From NCBI GenBank assembly GCA_027919835.1, contig JANVFP010000008.1, positions 930,001 through 994,000 on the forward strand: 64,000 nt of DNA, given 5' to 3'. The position numbers and the translations under genes were made by a program. This stretch comes from Lentinula raphanica (lineage: Eukaryota; Basidiomycota; Agaricomycetes; Agaricales; Omphalotaceae). This document shows, one piece after another, positions 45,126 through 58,323 of this stretch (positions are counted from its first letter, which is position 1; every line of letters begins with the position of its first letter). Below the pieces are notes generated by a model. That model saw nothing but the letters and a program-made list of their open reading frames with translations, searched no databases and was not told the DNA's origin.

Positions 45126-48100
45126 TCATTCGAATATCGAAGAGTCCAACAGTCGTCGTCGTCGCATGAGTTCGCTTTCGCTGATTATTTGTCCTCCTTG
45201 TCTCGAACTACTTGCCTTTATACCACCCTCTCCATTTATGTTTTCACCTTCGTCATCAGGTCCAACTCTCTTCTCTTCCTTCTCGGCGTCAGTTTTCGTT
45301 TCTACGGCTCTTGTCGGATCGATTGTTGTAGAGTCGGTTCGTTCACTTCCAATGTCAATCATTCCCATGTCATTAGATGTTCTTCTATCTTTCTTTGCCA
45401 CAAATGTTATCCCATAGTCGTCATTTTCGGTCTCAGACGTGAATGGACTCTGTGTTCGTTTGTTGTTGATTGACTTCGATACCCGTCGAGGAGACGCCGG
45501 TTTTGCGACCCCGAGTTCCACTGTCGGGAATTTATCTTCACCGTTCTCCTCCCTGCTGTAACGTAGGAAAGCATCATCGATCCACTCGCCCAAATCTTCG
45601 ATAACCTGCCAATTATGGGTTGGAACCTTGTATCGTCAATCGCGATTTAATTGATTCCTCTTACCACTTTGGCTTCGGGGATGAGAGCGGCCATTTGGAG
45701 ATATCCATGAGACCACTCTGCAAATAGCACCAGCTGCACCCAGTCATCTTCATTCTCCCTCGCCAGTTTATCGCGTTCTCTCTTCATCGCAGCCACGTTT
45801 TCTGCGTGTCCTGCATCGACAGAACTCATTCTGAGTGTCTCCCCGAATCTAGCGCTTTTTCCCGAGATCGCAAGATCCAACTCAATCTTTCTCGCTCGTT
45901 TGGCCTCTCTCACGCGTCCAGCGAAGATGACGGTATCATCCACAAAAGGATCCTGTACAAATCAGTGAAGCAATGATGATCTGTCTGACAAAAAGATTAT
46001 TTACCTTTTCCCCGCATTGCATTAGAAGGGGTGGGAACTGGGCAAGGAGGCGATTTGGTGAAAGGATGGGAGATAGGTGATAGTCAGTCGTGAAGTCAGG
46101 GTTTCGATGGGGTCCAATGTACAGAATGGCCATAGCACGCATCTTTAATCGACAAAAGTTTAGATAATTGACTCGTTAGATATCAAGTTGACTGACCATA
46201 CTAGGAGAAATGATTCTGTCTTGAAAATATCCTGTTCGGCTTGTCATGGTCAGCCTAACACCAATAGTATCCTTCTTCGTTTGATCTGACTGTGGATGGC
46301 CTATAGTTCGCGCGGCTTCTGAATCGGCTTCTAGTAGTGCTGCAGATAGTTCCTCCTGCTTCTCTGTTGTAGTCTCATTCCAAGCTACCACAGGTGTGGT
46401 GTGGGTGTAGACATATTTCACCCGTGCCTGCAAAGGTCGATCCTCTTCTTTACGTTTTGTATAATCCTCATCTTCGTCGTCACTCGAATCTTCGCCCGAC
46501 GTCTGATTTTCCTCGGGCGCACGTAGAAACGTTCGTTTCGCTGGTGGGGTTCTCAGGCCGGAAGTCGAACGACGTAAATTCGGCCTCTGTGCAACGACGG
46601 AAATGGGTTCCTCTTTCTCACTACCGCTGGTGGTTAAGCCACGAAGTGTCTCTCGCCAACTATTCTTTCGTCTAATCTTCCTATGCTTCTTCGATTCACC
46701 GGAGCTTCGATCACCAACCATACTAAGCGGAGACTGTTAGAGTATATCACGAATCAGTATGGAATAGGCCACATCAAGTACAAAGAGGCTCACGATATGT
46801 TTCAAATGAATCTTCTGCTCAGCAATTTCTCTCATGCCTGGTAGATTACCGGACGATTGTTCAGCGCGGAGGACACGAAGATTTTCTTCCGTCATCCAAG
46901 AAGTAAAGTTGAAGTCCAACGCTGCATAATTCAACACGAGGGCTAATGGTATCGGCATCATTGCCTCACGAGAAATACGTGCCAGATCGTTATGTTCCAG
47001 AATTTTGAGCACAACATTCACTGCAAGGGTAGCGCCTGCAGAATCGCCGGTTATAACGACATTAAGCTTCTTTCCTGACATGCCAATGACTGCTCCGGCT
47101 GTTCGAAATTCGGTGAAATTGAATTCGCATATACTATGGAAATTTCTCACCAGAGTCGACGAGCAGTCGGTAAATATCGAACGCTTCGTCAATTGCGAAC
47201 GGATAGGGATCTAAAGATCGCTCAGAACTTCGTGAAAGGGTGTAAAGAAGAAAGACTTTGCTACTTGCATTCGGGAGCTTTGCCATAGTCTACAGCCAAT
47301 ACGGGTTTCCCAGTTTCACGAGCCCATATTTTGAGCCGGTCTTCATGATGCTCAGGCGACATCGCCACAAAACCTCCGCCTGGAAAGTCTAATATCAAAT
47401 CGGTGCATTGTTTCAGCTTTTCTTGGCTGTGTGCATAGTAAATATAGCAAGTAATGGGACGTTTATATGCTGAAGACGCTGGTCTGGGAAGGAGAATCTT
47501 TCTGCGTGTGGCAATAGAAGGTCCAGCACTGAAAATTCGAAGCTGCATAGAAGTGAGGGCCATGTGTTGCTGAAGATGAAGCCACCACTCACGAGTGGAT
47601 GTGTTGTTTTTTCCCAGGTATAGCGAAGCATTTCAACGGTCGGAACAGCTCGAAAGCGGCGAAGCTGAGCTCGAGTGAGCGATGTTTCATTCATGATAAA
47701 TTCTGCTGACCTTCTCGTCTGCTTCATTAGGGTAAGCAATATAGTATGCTGAGAATACAAGTGCGCATATGTCGCGTAGCCATTTTGGGCGAATGGACAT
47801 AGCTGTAGCGAAGCCTGCATCCAAACCAGTGGTAATCCACGTAGCTCTATAGTAATTTGGCGAATACTGGTGACAATAGTCAATTCGGTATAGGTCGAGA
47901 CTCGAGAACGATGAACCGTATTACCAGTGATCGTAATGGTTCGGGAGCTATTATGATGGTCAGTTCATAGCGTCTGAATAGTCAACGTCCTAGCTCACAT
48001 TCGAGACCCAGTAGCTTGTCAAAATTTCGCATCGCATAAACTGCAGTGAGCGTGCTGACAATGATTTGCCATGGTGTAAATCTCTCTAGGGGGAAGTCAT

Positions 48101-48348
48101 CGGCACGATGAACGAGACTGATTCGGTGAGAGTGGTCGTACGCAAGAACCGATTTATGGCCTTCAACCAGAGTAACCTTGGAGGACCTGATCCGCCGCGA
48201 ATGATGCGCCATAACCAGAAGAATATCACCAGAAACACCTAGTGCAAAGATCTTAAGGTCAATGTTCTGCGAATCAAGAACGAATCTTGTAGCGTACTTG
48301 AGCACGTTTCCAAGACGGATTTGGACGACCCACGAGGTGATCAATCAT
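45126..48348 (-). CDS. Hormone-sensitive-lipase-like alpha/beta hydrolase with charged insert
   Basis: Predicted esterase/lipase. The start MIDHLVGRPNPSWKRAQ at 48348 leads through an intron into ERFTPWQIIVSTLTAVYAMR. The following exons carry DAGFATAMSIRPKWLRDICA and LRRFRAVPTVEMLRYTWEKT. The hydrolase core has DLILDFPGGGFVAMSPEHHE (oxyanion GGG, lacking the usual preceding His), VLAVDYGKAPEYPF, nucleophile GDSAGATLAV, acid MQCGEKDPFVDDTV and a likely catalytic His in AEWSHGYLQM. Between nucleophile and acid lies a charged, probably disordered insert of about 130 residues (RKIRRKNSWRETLRGL; LRRSTSGLR; SSDDEDEDYTKRK). A disordered C-terminal tail of about 150 residues ends at 45126. In mammalian HSL a regulatory module sits at the same place; I infer an analogous role here. 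Many introns. Confidence 0.83.
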
Positions 48349-48555
48349 GAGGTGCTAGTAAGTCGAGAACAAGAATGGATTGTAAAACGGAGTCGAACAA
48401 CAGCAGCGCCTTCATTACTTGCTCGAAAAGGTATATGGTAGAGTTTCAAGCATGTGATAAACCCGCGTGAAATGAATTCGGCATTTTTCGGCACGAATAT
48501 CCAAGTCGTCTCTCTTCACCGTCCCCTAACTTGTAACACAGCTTTACGGGAAGAA

Positions 48556-50310
48556 ATGTTCATAGCTGTTCACGGAGGTGCAGGATCCCACAGCTCCTCT
48601 ACTGAAAAGGAGTTGAAGCAAGCTTTGCGTCTGTGAGATCACAATGCACATCTGTTATTCCCATCGTCAAATGCTAAATAATACACCAGTGCTTGCAAGA
48701 AAGCATTAGACACATCCTCAAATTCTCCTTTAGATGCTGCTGAAGCGGCCATATCAGTCTTAGAGGATGATCCACACCTCAATGCAGGTAATATCCAAAC
48801 AATCGTCTAATTCTAGTAGTATCACACGATCTCATTCTCTAGTAGGTTACGGCTCAAATCTGACTTTGCAAGGGACAGTAGAGTGCGATGCTGCTATAAT
48901 GGATGGTAATAGCCATTTTGGCAGTGTCGGTGCAGTCTCGGGTACTATAAGCTCCTCCCTCGCCTTCCGAACAAGTGTTACTAGATTATAACCGTTCGAA
49001 CTTATCGTATCCGTCATCATAGGCGTCAAGAATCCTATTCATGTTGCTCGGGCATTGCTTGAACATTCACAAACATCCGATACCCTGGGCAGGATACCAC
49101 CCTTGTAAGATTACCATCCGTCTTCTTGGCACTGTTGAAGCAAACCCCGAATGTAATCTAGGACTCTTGTGAGCTCAGGAGCCCATTCCTTTGCATCAAG
49201 CAACCCCCGCACGAGTTCGGGCATTGTCGATAAAGAAGCCATGATAAGCCCACGCGCTAGAGATCGATGGCTCTATTGGAAGCAAAGGCTGAGCTCCGCA
49301 TCGATAGAAGATAGTGGGAAAAACATGTATGATTTGCAGGACACCGTTGGGGCTGTTACATCATGCTTCGGCGAAATGGCGTCTGGTGTCTCCAGGTATC
49401 GTTTTTAACACTGAGAAGACCAAACATTCCGTATTTAGTGCGATGTTGAACATAGCGGGGGGTTGCTATTGAAGATGGAGGGGCGGCTGGGAGAAGTAGT
49501 CTTTCTCTTCGCTTCATGCAACAAGTTGACTTACTAGCGATGTCCCAATTGTAATTTGCTTGCAGGCTGCAGCCTTTGGAGCCGGGTGCTGGGCTCAAAA
49601 CATTCTTGCTGGTCGACGAATTGGAATGGCATGTAGTATATCTGGTTAGTGTCCTCCTGCCTTGACATTCTTCCTCTTCTAAAGATGGCCCACACTATGT
49701 GCACAGGCACAGGTGAATATATAACTCGAAGTGGCCTCGCACGGGCTTTGGGGAAAGCCTTTGAAGCCCTTGAGCCGGTCGACCCGACTGAGGATATTGA
49801 CCCACATGTGGTCATGCAGAAAATTCTGATAGACGAATTTTGGAGTGAGTTGAACACCGAGACATTCTCATTTGACGTTTTTGTTTTTTTATTTTTGTGA
49901 TTTTGGGGTTCTGACATATGTTTTCGGGGGCACTGTTATTCAGAGCCTTCTAAAGATCTTGGAGAGCCTGGCCCAAGTGCCGGTATTTTACTGATGACCT
50001 ACGAAGTCGGAGATGGGGAGCCGATTGGTAAGTTATGACTCTCAATGTTGTACAAGGAGAAGTTGCCATATTTTCTATGCCAAACATAGTTCGCGTGTGG
50101 TGTGCGTTCACAACCCAGACGATGGCGATTGCGTACGCTTCGTCCAGAAATCCAAATCCAAAGGTACGCCAATGTCCTGGCCACCCCTGAATATACACAA
50201 CAAATATTCATGCGCTACAAAAGGCATTAATCCTTCGACGACCCAATGCGACAGCGAGCTTACGGCCAGATGACAAGGCACCAGTTTACATGACAGCATT
50301 CACATTGTAA
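48556..50310 (+). CDS. TASP1: Threonine aspartase (taspase-1-like), N-terminal nucleophile hydrolase
   Basis: Family of asparaginase-type hydrolases that self-cleave before a threonine; taspase 1 cuts after aspartate in nuclear regulators. The start FIAVHGGAGSHSSSTEKEL is followed by ALDTSSNSPLDAAEAAISVL, GTVECDAAIMDGNSHFGSVG, AVSG and VKNPIHVARALLEH. The self-cleavage site is intact: LQDTVGAVTS, with the Thr becoming the catalytic residue. SSGGLLLKMEGRLGEAAAFG and GCWAQN follow. The last exons give VRVWCAFTTQTMAIAYASS and a C-terminus ALILRRPNATASLRP...TAFTL at 50310. The Asp-Thr rather than Gly-Thr processing site favours taspase over plain L-asparaginase. Its end lies 350 bp from the convergent TFB4 gene. 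Confidence 0.88.
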
Positions 50311-50661
50311 TCCTATCGATTGATCACAGTTTGGAATAATGTACAAAATGATTTGCCTACAAACCAGTTCGTTCCAGGTGCATCAGGCTGAGATCCGCCA
50401 GTCGAATGATATTCTCTGTTCCCGAGCGGACCAGCTCCATTGTAAATATCATACTTATCGCGGAGAATAGCGTCAAACAACCTAGTTCGCCAACCCCTTA
50501 TGACACAACATTTCCGAAACCTTGGACAAAGATAACGCGCTCGGGCCAAGATGCCTCAGCATACTGAAGGGGGCAAAGATCCCATGAACACGAGGAATCG
50601 TGAAAACCACCTCTTTGAGTTACAGGTCGTATGGACTTTCATTTCCTGCAAGTTATGTTCG

Positions 50662-52141
50662 TCATCCGGATGATCCTAGCCCATTTTGGACGCCGTGATG
50701 GGCTGCACCGTTCATATTATGGGCATTGATGCTTCCCGAATGTGGCAAGCCTCCTGGGCCTAAAGGAGTCTCGACTGGCCGTGAAGGCGTTGCCGAAGAG
50801 CGACCATTCGTTTTCTGCGGTGTCGAAGACACTGAGGGATTGCGTGACTGCGAAGCAGAAGTGAGCGGAAGAGATGGACGTGCCGCGTTGAGGCGCTGGA
50901 GCGTTTTGATAGGGAACTTGGTCCTGAAGGGGGATAAGAGAAGTATTGGATGCGAAATGAACATACGAACCGGCACGTTGAACAGACAGGGACAGGTTGA
51001 CAAAAAACTGCGAAAGTTTCATTGATTGATGTGCGCAGACATTGAGGAGATGGACAAACTGGAAAGGCAGACTGAGCAAACGAAGCCAACGTCAACAATG
51101 TTTTTGTGACAGAAGCAGGCTGCGCGAAAATCGATCTTGTCCTGCGTGGGTACAGAAATTGTTTGCCTTATAGAGGGTGGCGGGAGAAAAGCCATCTAGA
51201 ATTCATTGATATATATTGCATGAATGTCCTGCGTGAAAACGCCCTGAAGATAATGGCTTACGGTGAGATATTGCAGCAGCGCATCACGACGTTCGAGGTA
51301 GATATAAGAACCCCCAGTGAGATGTGCAGCTTGCTGAAGAAAAACGGTTTCTAAGCCATAGATCTGGCAAGCATCGATCGTCACTTTCTGTTCTAAAATG
51401 AGTGAGGAATAAACGAACAGTCAAGCGAAAACACAAACGAGTTTCTGAGCGGAAAAGATGGAATTCATGACAGGAATATATGAAGCAGTCTGATCCGGAG
51501 AAACCGATAGAATGAGAACCCTTGGGTCAGACAAAGTTAGGGGTTCTAATCCTTCAGTGGCATTGGCATTAGCAGTGGACGCATTAAACTCCAACGTTAA
51601 ACGGTTGATATCTTAATCCAAACTGTGAATTCGCTTCGTATGATCAGTTGGAGTTTAACCTACAGCATAGGGCCTTTGTAAGCGCGCCAACCAATGCGGA
51701 TGGGGCTGGAAGAGAATTGACATGATATGTTGGACAGAATAAGAGACGAACAAACCTTCTTCGTCTGAAGAATCATCGAGAGCTTCTAATTGTTGCACAA
51801 TGTTGTGCATTATGGTCGAATTGACCAGTCTGAAAGCAGGGAATGAGTTGGCATCACTAGGAGGTGTCTCCGTAGGAGGATCAGCAGAAGAGTAAAGCAG
51901 AACACTACGAGGGAGATCAGGCTTAGTTTACGGCGATGCTGTCAGCGCACCTCTTGCCGGGAAAGGCGCCAAAGACAGCGAGAGAGTTTTCATGCCTTGA
52001 GGCGATATGTGCATTGAGAAAAGCGAGAAGTTGGGAGATGAAAGAAGAAAGATCGAGAGGATAAGGCTGATTCTGTAGGGAAGAGAGATGCCATTGGGAA
52101 GGAGATAAATCTACTACGACGGACAAGTGGGAGCCGTCCAT
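50662..52141 (-). CDS. TFB4: TFIIH core subunit Tfb4 (p34/GTF2H3)
   Basis: Core TFIIH subunit contacting Ssl1/p44. The start MDGSHLSVVVDLSPSQWHLS at 52141 opens a von Willebrand A-like domain (SSFISQLLAFLNAHIASRHE; FGAFPGK). Next come NSTIMHNIVQQLEALDDSSD, IDACQIYGLETVFLQQAAHL and TGGSYIYLERRDALLQYL. The C4 zinc-binding region is intact across introns (ACFCHKNIVDVGFVCSVCLS, then IFCQPVPVCSTC and RTKFPIKTLQRL). A Ser/Pro/Gly-rich tail ends at 50662. The longer reading frame upstream begins with GTG, so the ATG at 52141 is used. CHD1 is divergent, 458 bp away. Confidence 0.93.
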
Positions 52142-52599
52142 CAAAGCAGAAACGGTGGTCGCGGTCGAAAATCGGTATTTTCCTGTCACAGTGTCACAGA
52201 CTTTGAAATTGATTCTGATGGCTGTTCATATCAACCGTAAACAATGGCCATGCATTCAGAAATTCCGTCAAATCGTGCGACGGCAACGAAGAAGACAGCA
52301 TAAACTTGAAGAAAAGCAATCAAGAGCAAGGCTTTGGAATATTGTACCAAGTCTGATACTGTTAATTATGTAGAGGCCTTTCTTTTGCTCGTAAATAAAA
52401 TTGTGTACTGTATACCCGGCGTCAATGTTTCGTCGCCAGCAATCACGGTCTTCCTGCTGCCCGCCGGTGGCCTGGGATTGTGAGTCTGGGAGCACCGGCT
52501 CGCTTCGCCGACTGTTGAGACCGTGACCAGCATCACAAATCAGCAACGACAAGCCCTGTCATTGTTGTCATCTCTTTCTTCCCTCCCTCTCTTCTCAAC
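52142..52599. other. Bidirectional promoter region of TFB4 and CHD1
   Basis: No gene supported. CT-rich tract (CTCTTTCTTCCCTCCCTCTC) at 52572-52592, just before the CHD1 ATG, typical of fungal promoters. Confidence 0.55.
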
Positions 52600-55500
52600 A
52601 TGGCCTCCAGCGCTCTCGACCTAAATTATCCCTCCGATGTCGATGACGACGACAACACTATGAACGTCGACGACCGTTATCATTCTCATTCCCAAGACCG
52701 TGATGCTTCTGCTGACGACGACATTGCCATGGACGCCGTCGAACAACCTTCTGCACGTCCATCCTATAACGGGTCTAGATATTCCGTATGTGCTTCCTCA
52801 TCATCGTCCTCGACGACTAGCTCATTCATTTGCCCTTAACAGCAAGAGGCTGAAGACTCAGTATGGCTCCGGCGTCGTTCTTTTTTTACCTTCTTGCTGA
52901 TAACATCCTCTGCAGGGTTATGAAGACCAAGCTGACGAAGAGGACGAGGATGATGACGCAGACGATGGTACTTATGCTGATGAAGAGTACACCAGAAAGA
53001 AGACTGCGCCGAAGAAAAAAAAACTTTCCTCAACTTCCGCCTTCCGTCGAGGTATAATTTCGTGCTTGTCAACTCATATATCTCTTTTCTCAATAGAACT
53101 ATCTCAGCGCCGGTTCGTCAAGCTTCAGTTTCAGACTCAGATTCAGACTATGGCTCGCGCTCCAAGAAGAAGAAACGGGCTCGGCCACAAGCGGACGAAC
53201 TTCGTGTATCTAGTAGGGGCGGCAAAATACCCAACTATTTTGATGACGTTCAGGATTTCGAGAAGTTCGACGACGAAGAAGAAGGTGACACGGGCTACTA
53301 CGCAGGTCCTGTACAGCAGTACCAGGAAGAGGATGAAATAGAGGCTGTCCTCAGTCATAGTCGCGACGAAGGTCGTGAGGCTGATCCGGAGGACGTCTGG
53401 TTCGATAATATTGTACGTCGTCTTGTTAGTTTCCGTCCAACACCTATTGATATACCTTCGTATAGCGGTTCCATATCAAGTGGAAGAACTTCTCGCATCT
53501 GCATAACACAGACGAGACCTACGAATTCTTGAAACGGTTCAAAGGCTTGAAGCGCGTTGACAACTACATCAAATCCTACAAGTTATGGCAGTCTCGTGTA
53601 AATGCACCCAATCTATCCCAAGAAGACAAGGAGGCTCTCCTCCTCGACAAAGAACGCGAGAAAGAAGATCTAGAAACTTTCAAGACAGTTGAACGTATTG
53701 TTGCGCATCGCGAATCAGAGGACCTGGATGGCAACCCGACAGTAGACTACTTTTGCAAATGGGTTGGACTTAACTACGAGCACTGCACATGGGAAACCCA
53801 GAGAGACGTTAATCCTATCGCGAAAGAGGCGATCGAAGCATACAGGACACGAGAAGCAGAGGGCCGCTTCCCTTACAAGAGTTCTACTTATGCCAAAAAT
53901 TCACGGCCGGCGTTCCAGAAGATCACCGAGGATCCGGATTACATCGTCTCAACTGGCTGTAAATTGAAAGACTTCCAGTTGACTGGCGTCAATTGGCTTG
54001 CTTACTTGTGGTGCAAGGGCGAGAACGGCATCTTGGCAGACGAAATGGGTCTCGGAAAGGTTAGTTCTGTTTCGTTAGTGAATCAATCTACGACTAACAT
54101 TGCTCTTAGACTGTTCAATCGATTTCTTTCATATCATACCTTTTCCACGAAATGCATCAGTACGGACCTTTCCTGGTTATCGTACCCTTATCCACTATCA
54201 CTGCATGGCAAGCGCAGTTTGGGATATGGGCACCTGATATCAATGTTATCACCTACATCGGAACTGCCGCAGCACGAGAGGTCATTCGCACATACGAATT
54301 CGGTCCATCAAACAAGAAAATCAAGATGAATGTGCTGCTGACTACATATGAGTTGGTCCTACGGGATGCGAAGGAATTGGGGGATATCAAATGGCAAGTG
54401 CTAGCAGTCGATGAGGTACGTCTAGCGGCTTCTCCGCCGTATCCTTGGTGAGAATACAAAACTAACATGCCCCTCCCTATAGGCTCATCGTTTGAAAAAC
54501 TCCGAGAGTCAGTTGTACGAAGCCTTGCGGTCCTTCAACGCTGCTTCTAAGCTTCTCATCACGGGAACGCCCCTTCAGAACAATGTCAAAGGTGGGTGAA
54601 ATCGTCTTTCCGCCTCAAAGCCTCTTCACTTATGCGTTCATTCAGAGCTCCTCTCTTTGATGCACTTCTTGATGCCAGAAAAATGTGAGTGGATCACGGA
54701 ATTCACTGCGGATGCTGAATATTGATACGCGGAGGCTGTAGTCGCGTTGACGAATGAGTTTGATCTCAACGACGTTGATCACGAAGAGAAAATCAGGCAG
54801 TTGCACAAGCAGCTCGAATCCCTGATGCTTCGGCGTCTGAAGAGGGATGTACTGAAGTCCCTGCCAACGAAGAGCGAACGAATTCTTCGTGTGGAAATGA
54901 GTACACTCCAGACTCATTTCTACAAAAACATCTTGACAAAGGCATGTTTCCTCTGTCTACACCTCATTGTTATTAATCTTCCTGCGCAGAATTTCCAAGG
55001 CTTGGTTAAGAGTGCAAACGGGAACAACACCATCAGCTTGCTCAACATCGGTAAGTAGTTTGTCCTACCGGCATTATCTCTCTCTCACTTTCTTTTAGCT
55101 ATGGAACTCAAAAAGGCTGCAAATCATCCTTATCTCTTTGACGGCGCTGAGCCTGCTCTGGATAATAACGAAGAAGTTCTCAAGGGTCTCGTGATGAACA
55201 GCGGCAAGATGGTCTTGCTCGACAAACTACTTGCCCGACTCAAAGAGGGAGGTCACCGGGTGCTCATATTCAGTCAGATGGTTCGCATGCTAGACATCCT
55301 TAGCGACTATATGACGCTACGGGGATACCTGCATCAGCGTTTAGACGGTATGGTTTCATCAGAAGCACGCAAAAAATCTATACTTCATTTTAATGCTCCC
55401 AACTCTCCGGATTTCGCTTTTCTCCTGTCGACCAGGGCGGGAGGACTCGGAATCAACTTGGAAACAGCAGATACAGTGATCATCTTTGATGTAAGTCAAT

Positions 55501-57832
55501 GTTTTAGGCCCGTGTCGTCGTTCTAATCATTTGTCACAGAGCGATTGGAATCCTCAGAATGATTTGCAAGCGATGGCCCGTGCCCACCGGATTGGCCAGA
55601 AGTCGCATGTCAGTGTATATCGTTTCGTGAGCAAAGACACTATGGAGGAGGATGTGCTCGAGCGTGCGAAGAAGAAGATGGTCCTTGAATACGCTAGTGA
55701 GTTGTACCCTGAACATTGCGTTGATCGCTATGATATATACGCGCCTTTCTCCCCAACAGTCATAAATCAGATGGACACATCTCAGGCACACCTCAGTTCA
55801 AAAGCCAAAGAATCTACGAAACCCGATAACCTCAGCAAAGATGAGCTCACTGCCGTGTTGAAGTATGGTGCTCAGAAGATGTACGCCTTGAAGTTTCTTA
55901 TCAATGATGACGGTCAGCTCACGCTCAATCATAGGTTCGATAAGGACGACTCGCAGCAGACTCAAAAGCTCGACGAGATGGACCTCGATGCGGTCTTGGC
56001 CCATGCCGAAGATCATGAGACCATGGCTGCTGGCGGTGATGGGGGTACCTCCCTCGGAGGCGAAGGTTTCTTAGCTCAGTTTGCCGCCGTAAGCGATGTC
56101 AAGAACGACATGAACTGGGAGGATATCATTCCCTTGGAAGAACGCCAGAAGTTCGAGAAAGAGGAAGACCAACGTAAAGCTGAAGAACTTGCTGCGGAAG
56201 AGTCTAGAGATCGTAAACGGACACACGCGCAAGTCTCCTACGAAGGGATGGACGTGGATCACACTGGTGCTGCGCCTCCTCCAAAGAAGCCTAAAGTACC
56301 GGGGCCAATGAGGAAATCTGCCAGCCAAAAGGCAATGGAGTTGAAGGAGCGTGATGTTCGTGTGCTGATACGAAGTCTTCAGCGATGGGGCGATATCCGG
56401 TTGCGGTACGATATCATTGTACGTCGCAGTGCTTTCAATCAGTCTTTCGTGGTGGGTCTGACATATGAAACAGGTTACGGAGTCGAAACTGCAGGATAAG
56501 AACAAGGGCATGATTCTTGATGTTTCCGACGAAATCATTCAGATATGCGAAGATGCAGTGCGGGAGAACGAGGAGCAGAAGCGACTCAAGATGGCTTCCG
56601 GAGAAAGCTTGACCAATGCGCAGAAAGCCAAGGCCGTCCTCGTCACTTGCCGTGGAGTTGGGAACATCAATGCCGAGACGGTCATTTCTCGTCATAAGGA
56701 CCTTCGGATACTTTATGAGACTCTGATGAACGTGGACGAACCCTACAAATGGCAGATTCCCGTTGATAACATTCGTCCGACGCTAAATTGGTCTGGACGA
56801 TGGGGACCTCAAGATGATTCTATGCTCCTAGTGGGCGCCTATCTGTATGGCTTCGGTAATTGGGAAGCGATGGCGAAAGACCCGAAACTCAATCTGGATG
56901 GGAAATTTTTCCTGGAGGAAGGCAAGAAAGGAGAGGATGCTGCTACTCGTCCTATCCCTAATGCGATACATCTTGTCCGACGTGGAGACTATCTTCTTAG
57001 TCTTCTTCGCGAACAGCATGAAAGATTGCGCTCATACGAAAACTCGCTCCGCCGAAACAATAAAATCTCTATATCTCCGCCCCCTGTACCTGTCGCATCC
57101 TCTTCCTCGTCCGCATCACACATCAGCCATCTCAAGCGTCGAGCGGAGAGTGAGGCGGTTGCATCTGTTGATGACCCTAGTGCCCGCAAGAGAAAGAGGC
57201 GGCCTACACCAACATTTACTGATTCTGAATCTTCAGATGAATGGTGAGTAGCACTTGGATGTGCTCTGGACTTTTATTCTATAACCAAATTGTTATTACC
57301 TCTAGCCCATCCATGGATGAAGCCGCTACAAAGGAGGAACTCCGTCCTGTAAAGAAACAGCTTGTGAGTGATCGCCTTGTCCCAATCTTGCATAATGATC
57401 TAGAATTTGGTCAAAGAAACAACTGAAATTGTCCGGAGAAGACATGCCCAAAGATGAGAAGGTGGCCATCCTCAAGGATTCACTCGCGGCTATCGGTGGA
57501 CGAATCGAGCATGTCCTCAATGTGAAGCAACAAGCGGGTGAAGATCGAGAGCGCTGGCGACGGCATCTTTGGACGTAAGTCACCATTCACACAGAATTGT
57601 TGTTACCCAAGCTCAGAATTTTTCCTGTAGGTTTGTCACTCTGTTCTGGCCAAAGAAAGTCAAAGCTTCGAAACTCGAGGAAATTCATGCAAAGATGGTG
57701 ATGAAAGAGGCCGCGCCGAGGGCTGGTTCAGATCCAAAGGCTTCACAAAAGCCACGAGCAATCACTACCAATTCGAAGTCCAATGGTTCTGGTCCTTCAT
57801 CCTCGAGGGCCAACGGAAAGTCTTATCGATAG
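52600..57832 (+). CDS. CHD1: Chromodomain-helicase-DNA-binding ATPase Chd1
   Basis: Nucleosome-spacing remodeller in transcribed genes. The acidic N-terminus starts at 52600 ([20 protein letters not shown]). Tandem chromodomains follow ([40 protein letters not shown]). The SNF2 ATPase has [85 protein letters not shown] and [17 protein letters not shown]. Then come the SANT/SLIDE-type DNA-binding region ([37 protein letters not shown]) and the Chd1 C-terminal helical domain ([27 protein letters not shown] plus [18 protein letters not shown]). It ends at 57832. All helicase motifs are intact, and about a dozen short introns are consistent with the frame. Confidence 0.96.
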
Positions 57833-58323
57833 CGACGTATACCCTGAGGAGTTTAATATAAGACTAATTCACTTGTATATCACATTGTCTTCTTTTTTTA
57901 TTATCTCAATTGCTTTCATGGTGTTCATTTACTACTCTCTCCCAATGTTCCCCATATGTGTACCAACTTCGTGTAGAATTTTATAGCGTCAATTGTTGAA
58001 AAGAGTTAGTTGTCCCAAAGAATAGATTCCTGTGTCTAAATGTTACACCGAGCATGGGAATTAAAAAATACAACATTGCGAAGAAAAAGGTCGTATGCAT
58101 TAATCTGTCTACCCGTCTAGAGTATGAACGATATATATGATTCCCAACAGACATTCCGAGTTGCTGAGTGTCGTAGTCTGAAGGCCCGAAGGGCAGCAGA
58201 AGCTTTCAATGTCTTCGGCGAAGCACTGCTAAGATATTCGTCTTGTTCGTGACGCTAGACATGTCCGCAATGTCAGTATAATACTGTATATGCGCCACTA
58301 GAACATACCTCCAGTAGATGTTG
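57833..58323. other. Intergenic, 3' ends of CHD1 and the DUF1771-like gene
   Basis: AT-rich, convergent 3' UTRs. The minus-strand part from 58323 to 58120 could hold a further 3' exon of the neighbouring gene (an open stretch begins RHEQDEYLSSASPKT after a CATGTCTAG acceptor), but this is uncertain. Confidence 0.4.

Noticed and set aside
44622..45473. 283-codon plus-strand open frame across the zinc finger and lipase genes
   Set aside because: Antisense shadow of two well-supported minus-strand genes; translation is low-complexity and unlike any protein.
1..57832. A functional cluster of chromatin/transcription genes (ESA1, GCN5, BRE1, CHD1, TFB1, TFB4)
   Set aside because: The genes are scattered among unrelated housekeeping genes over the window with independent promoters; with such common gene classes, coincidence is sufficient.
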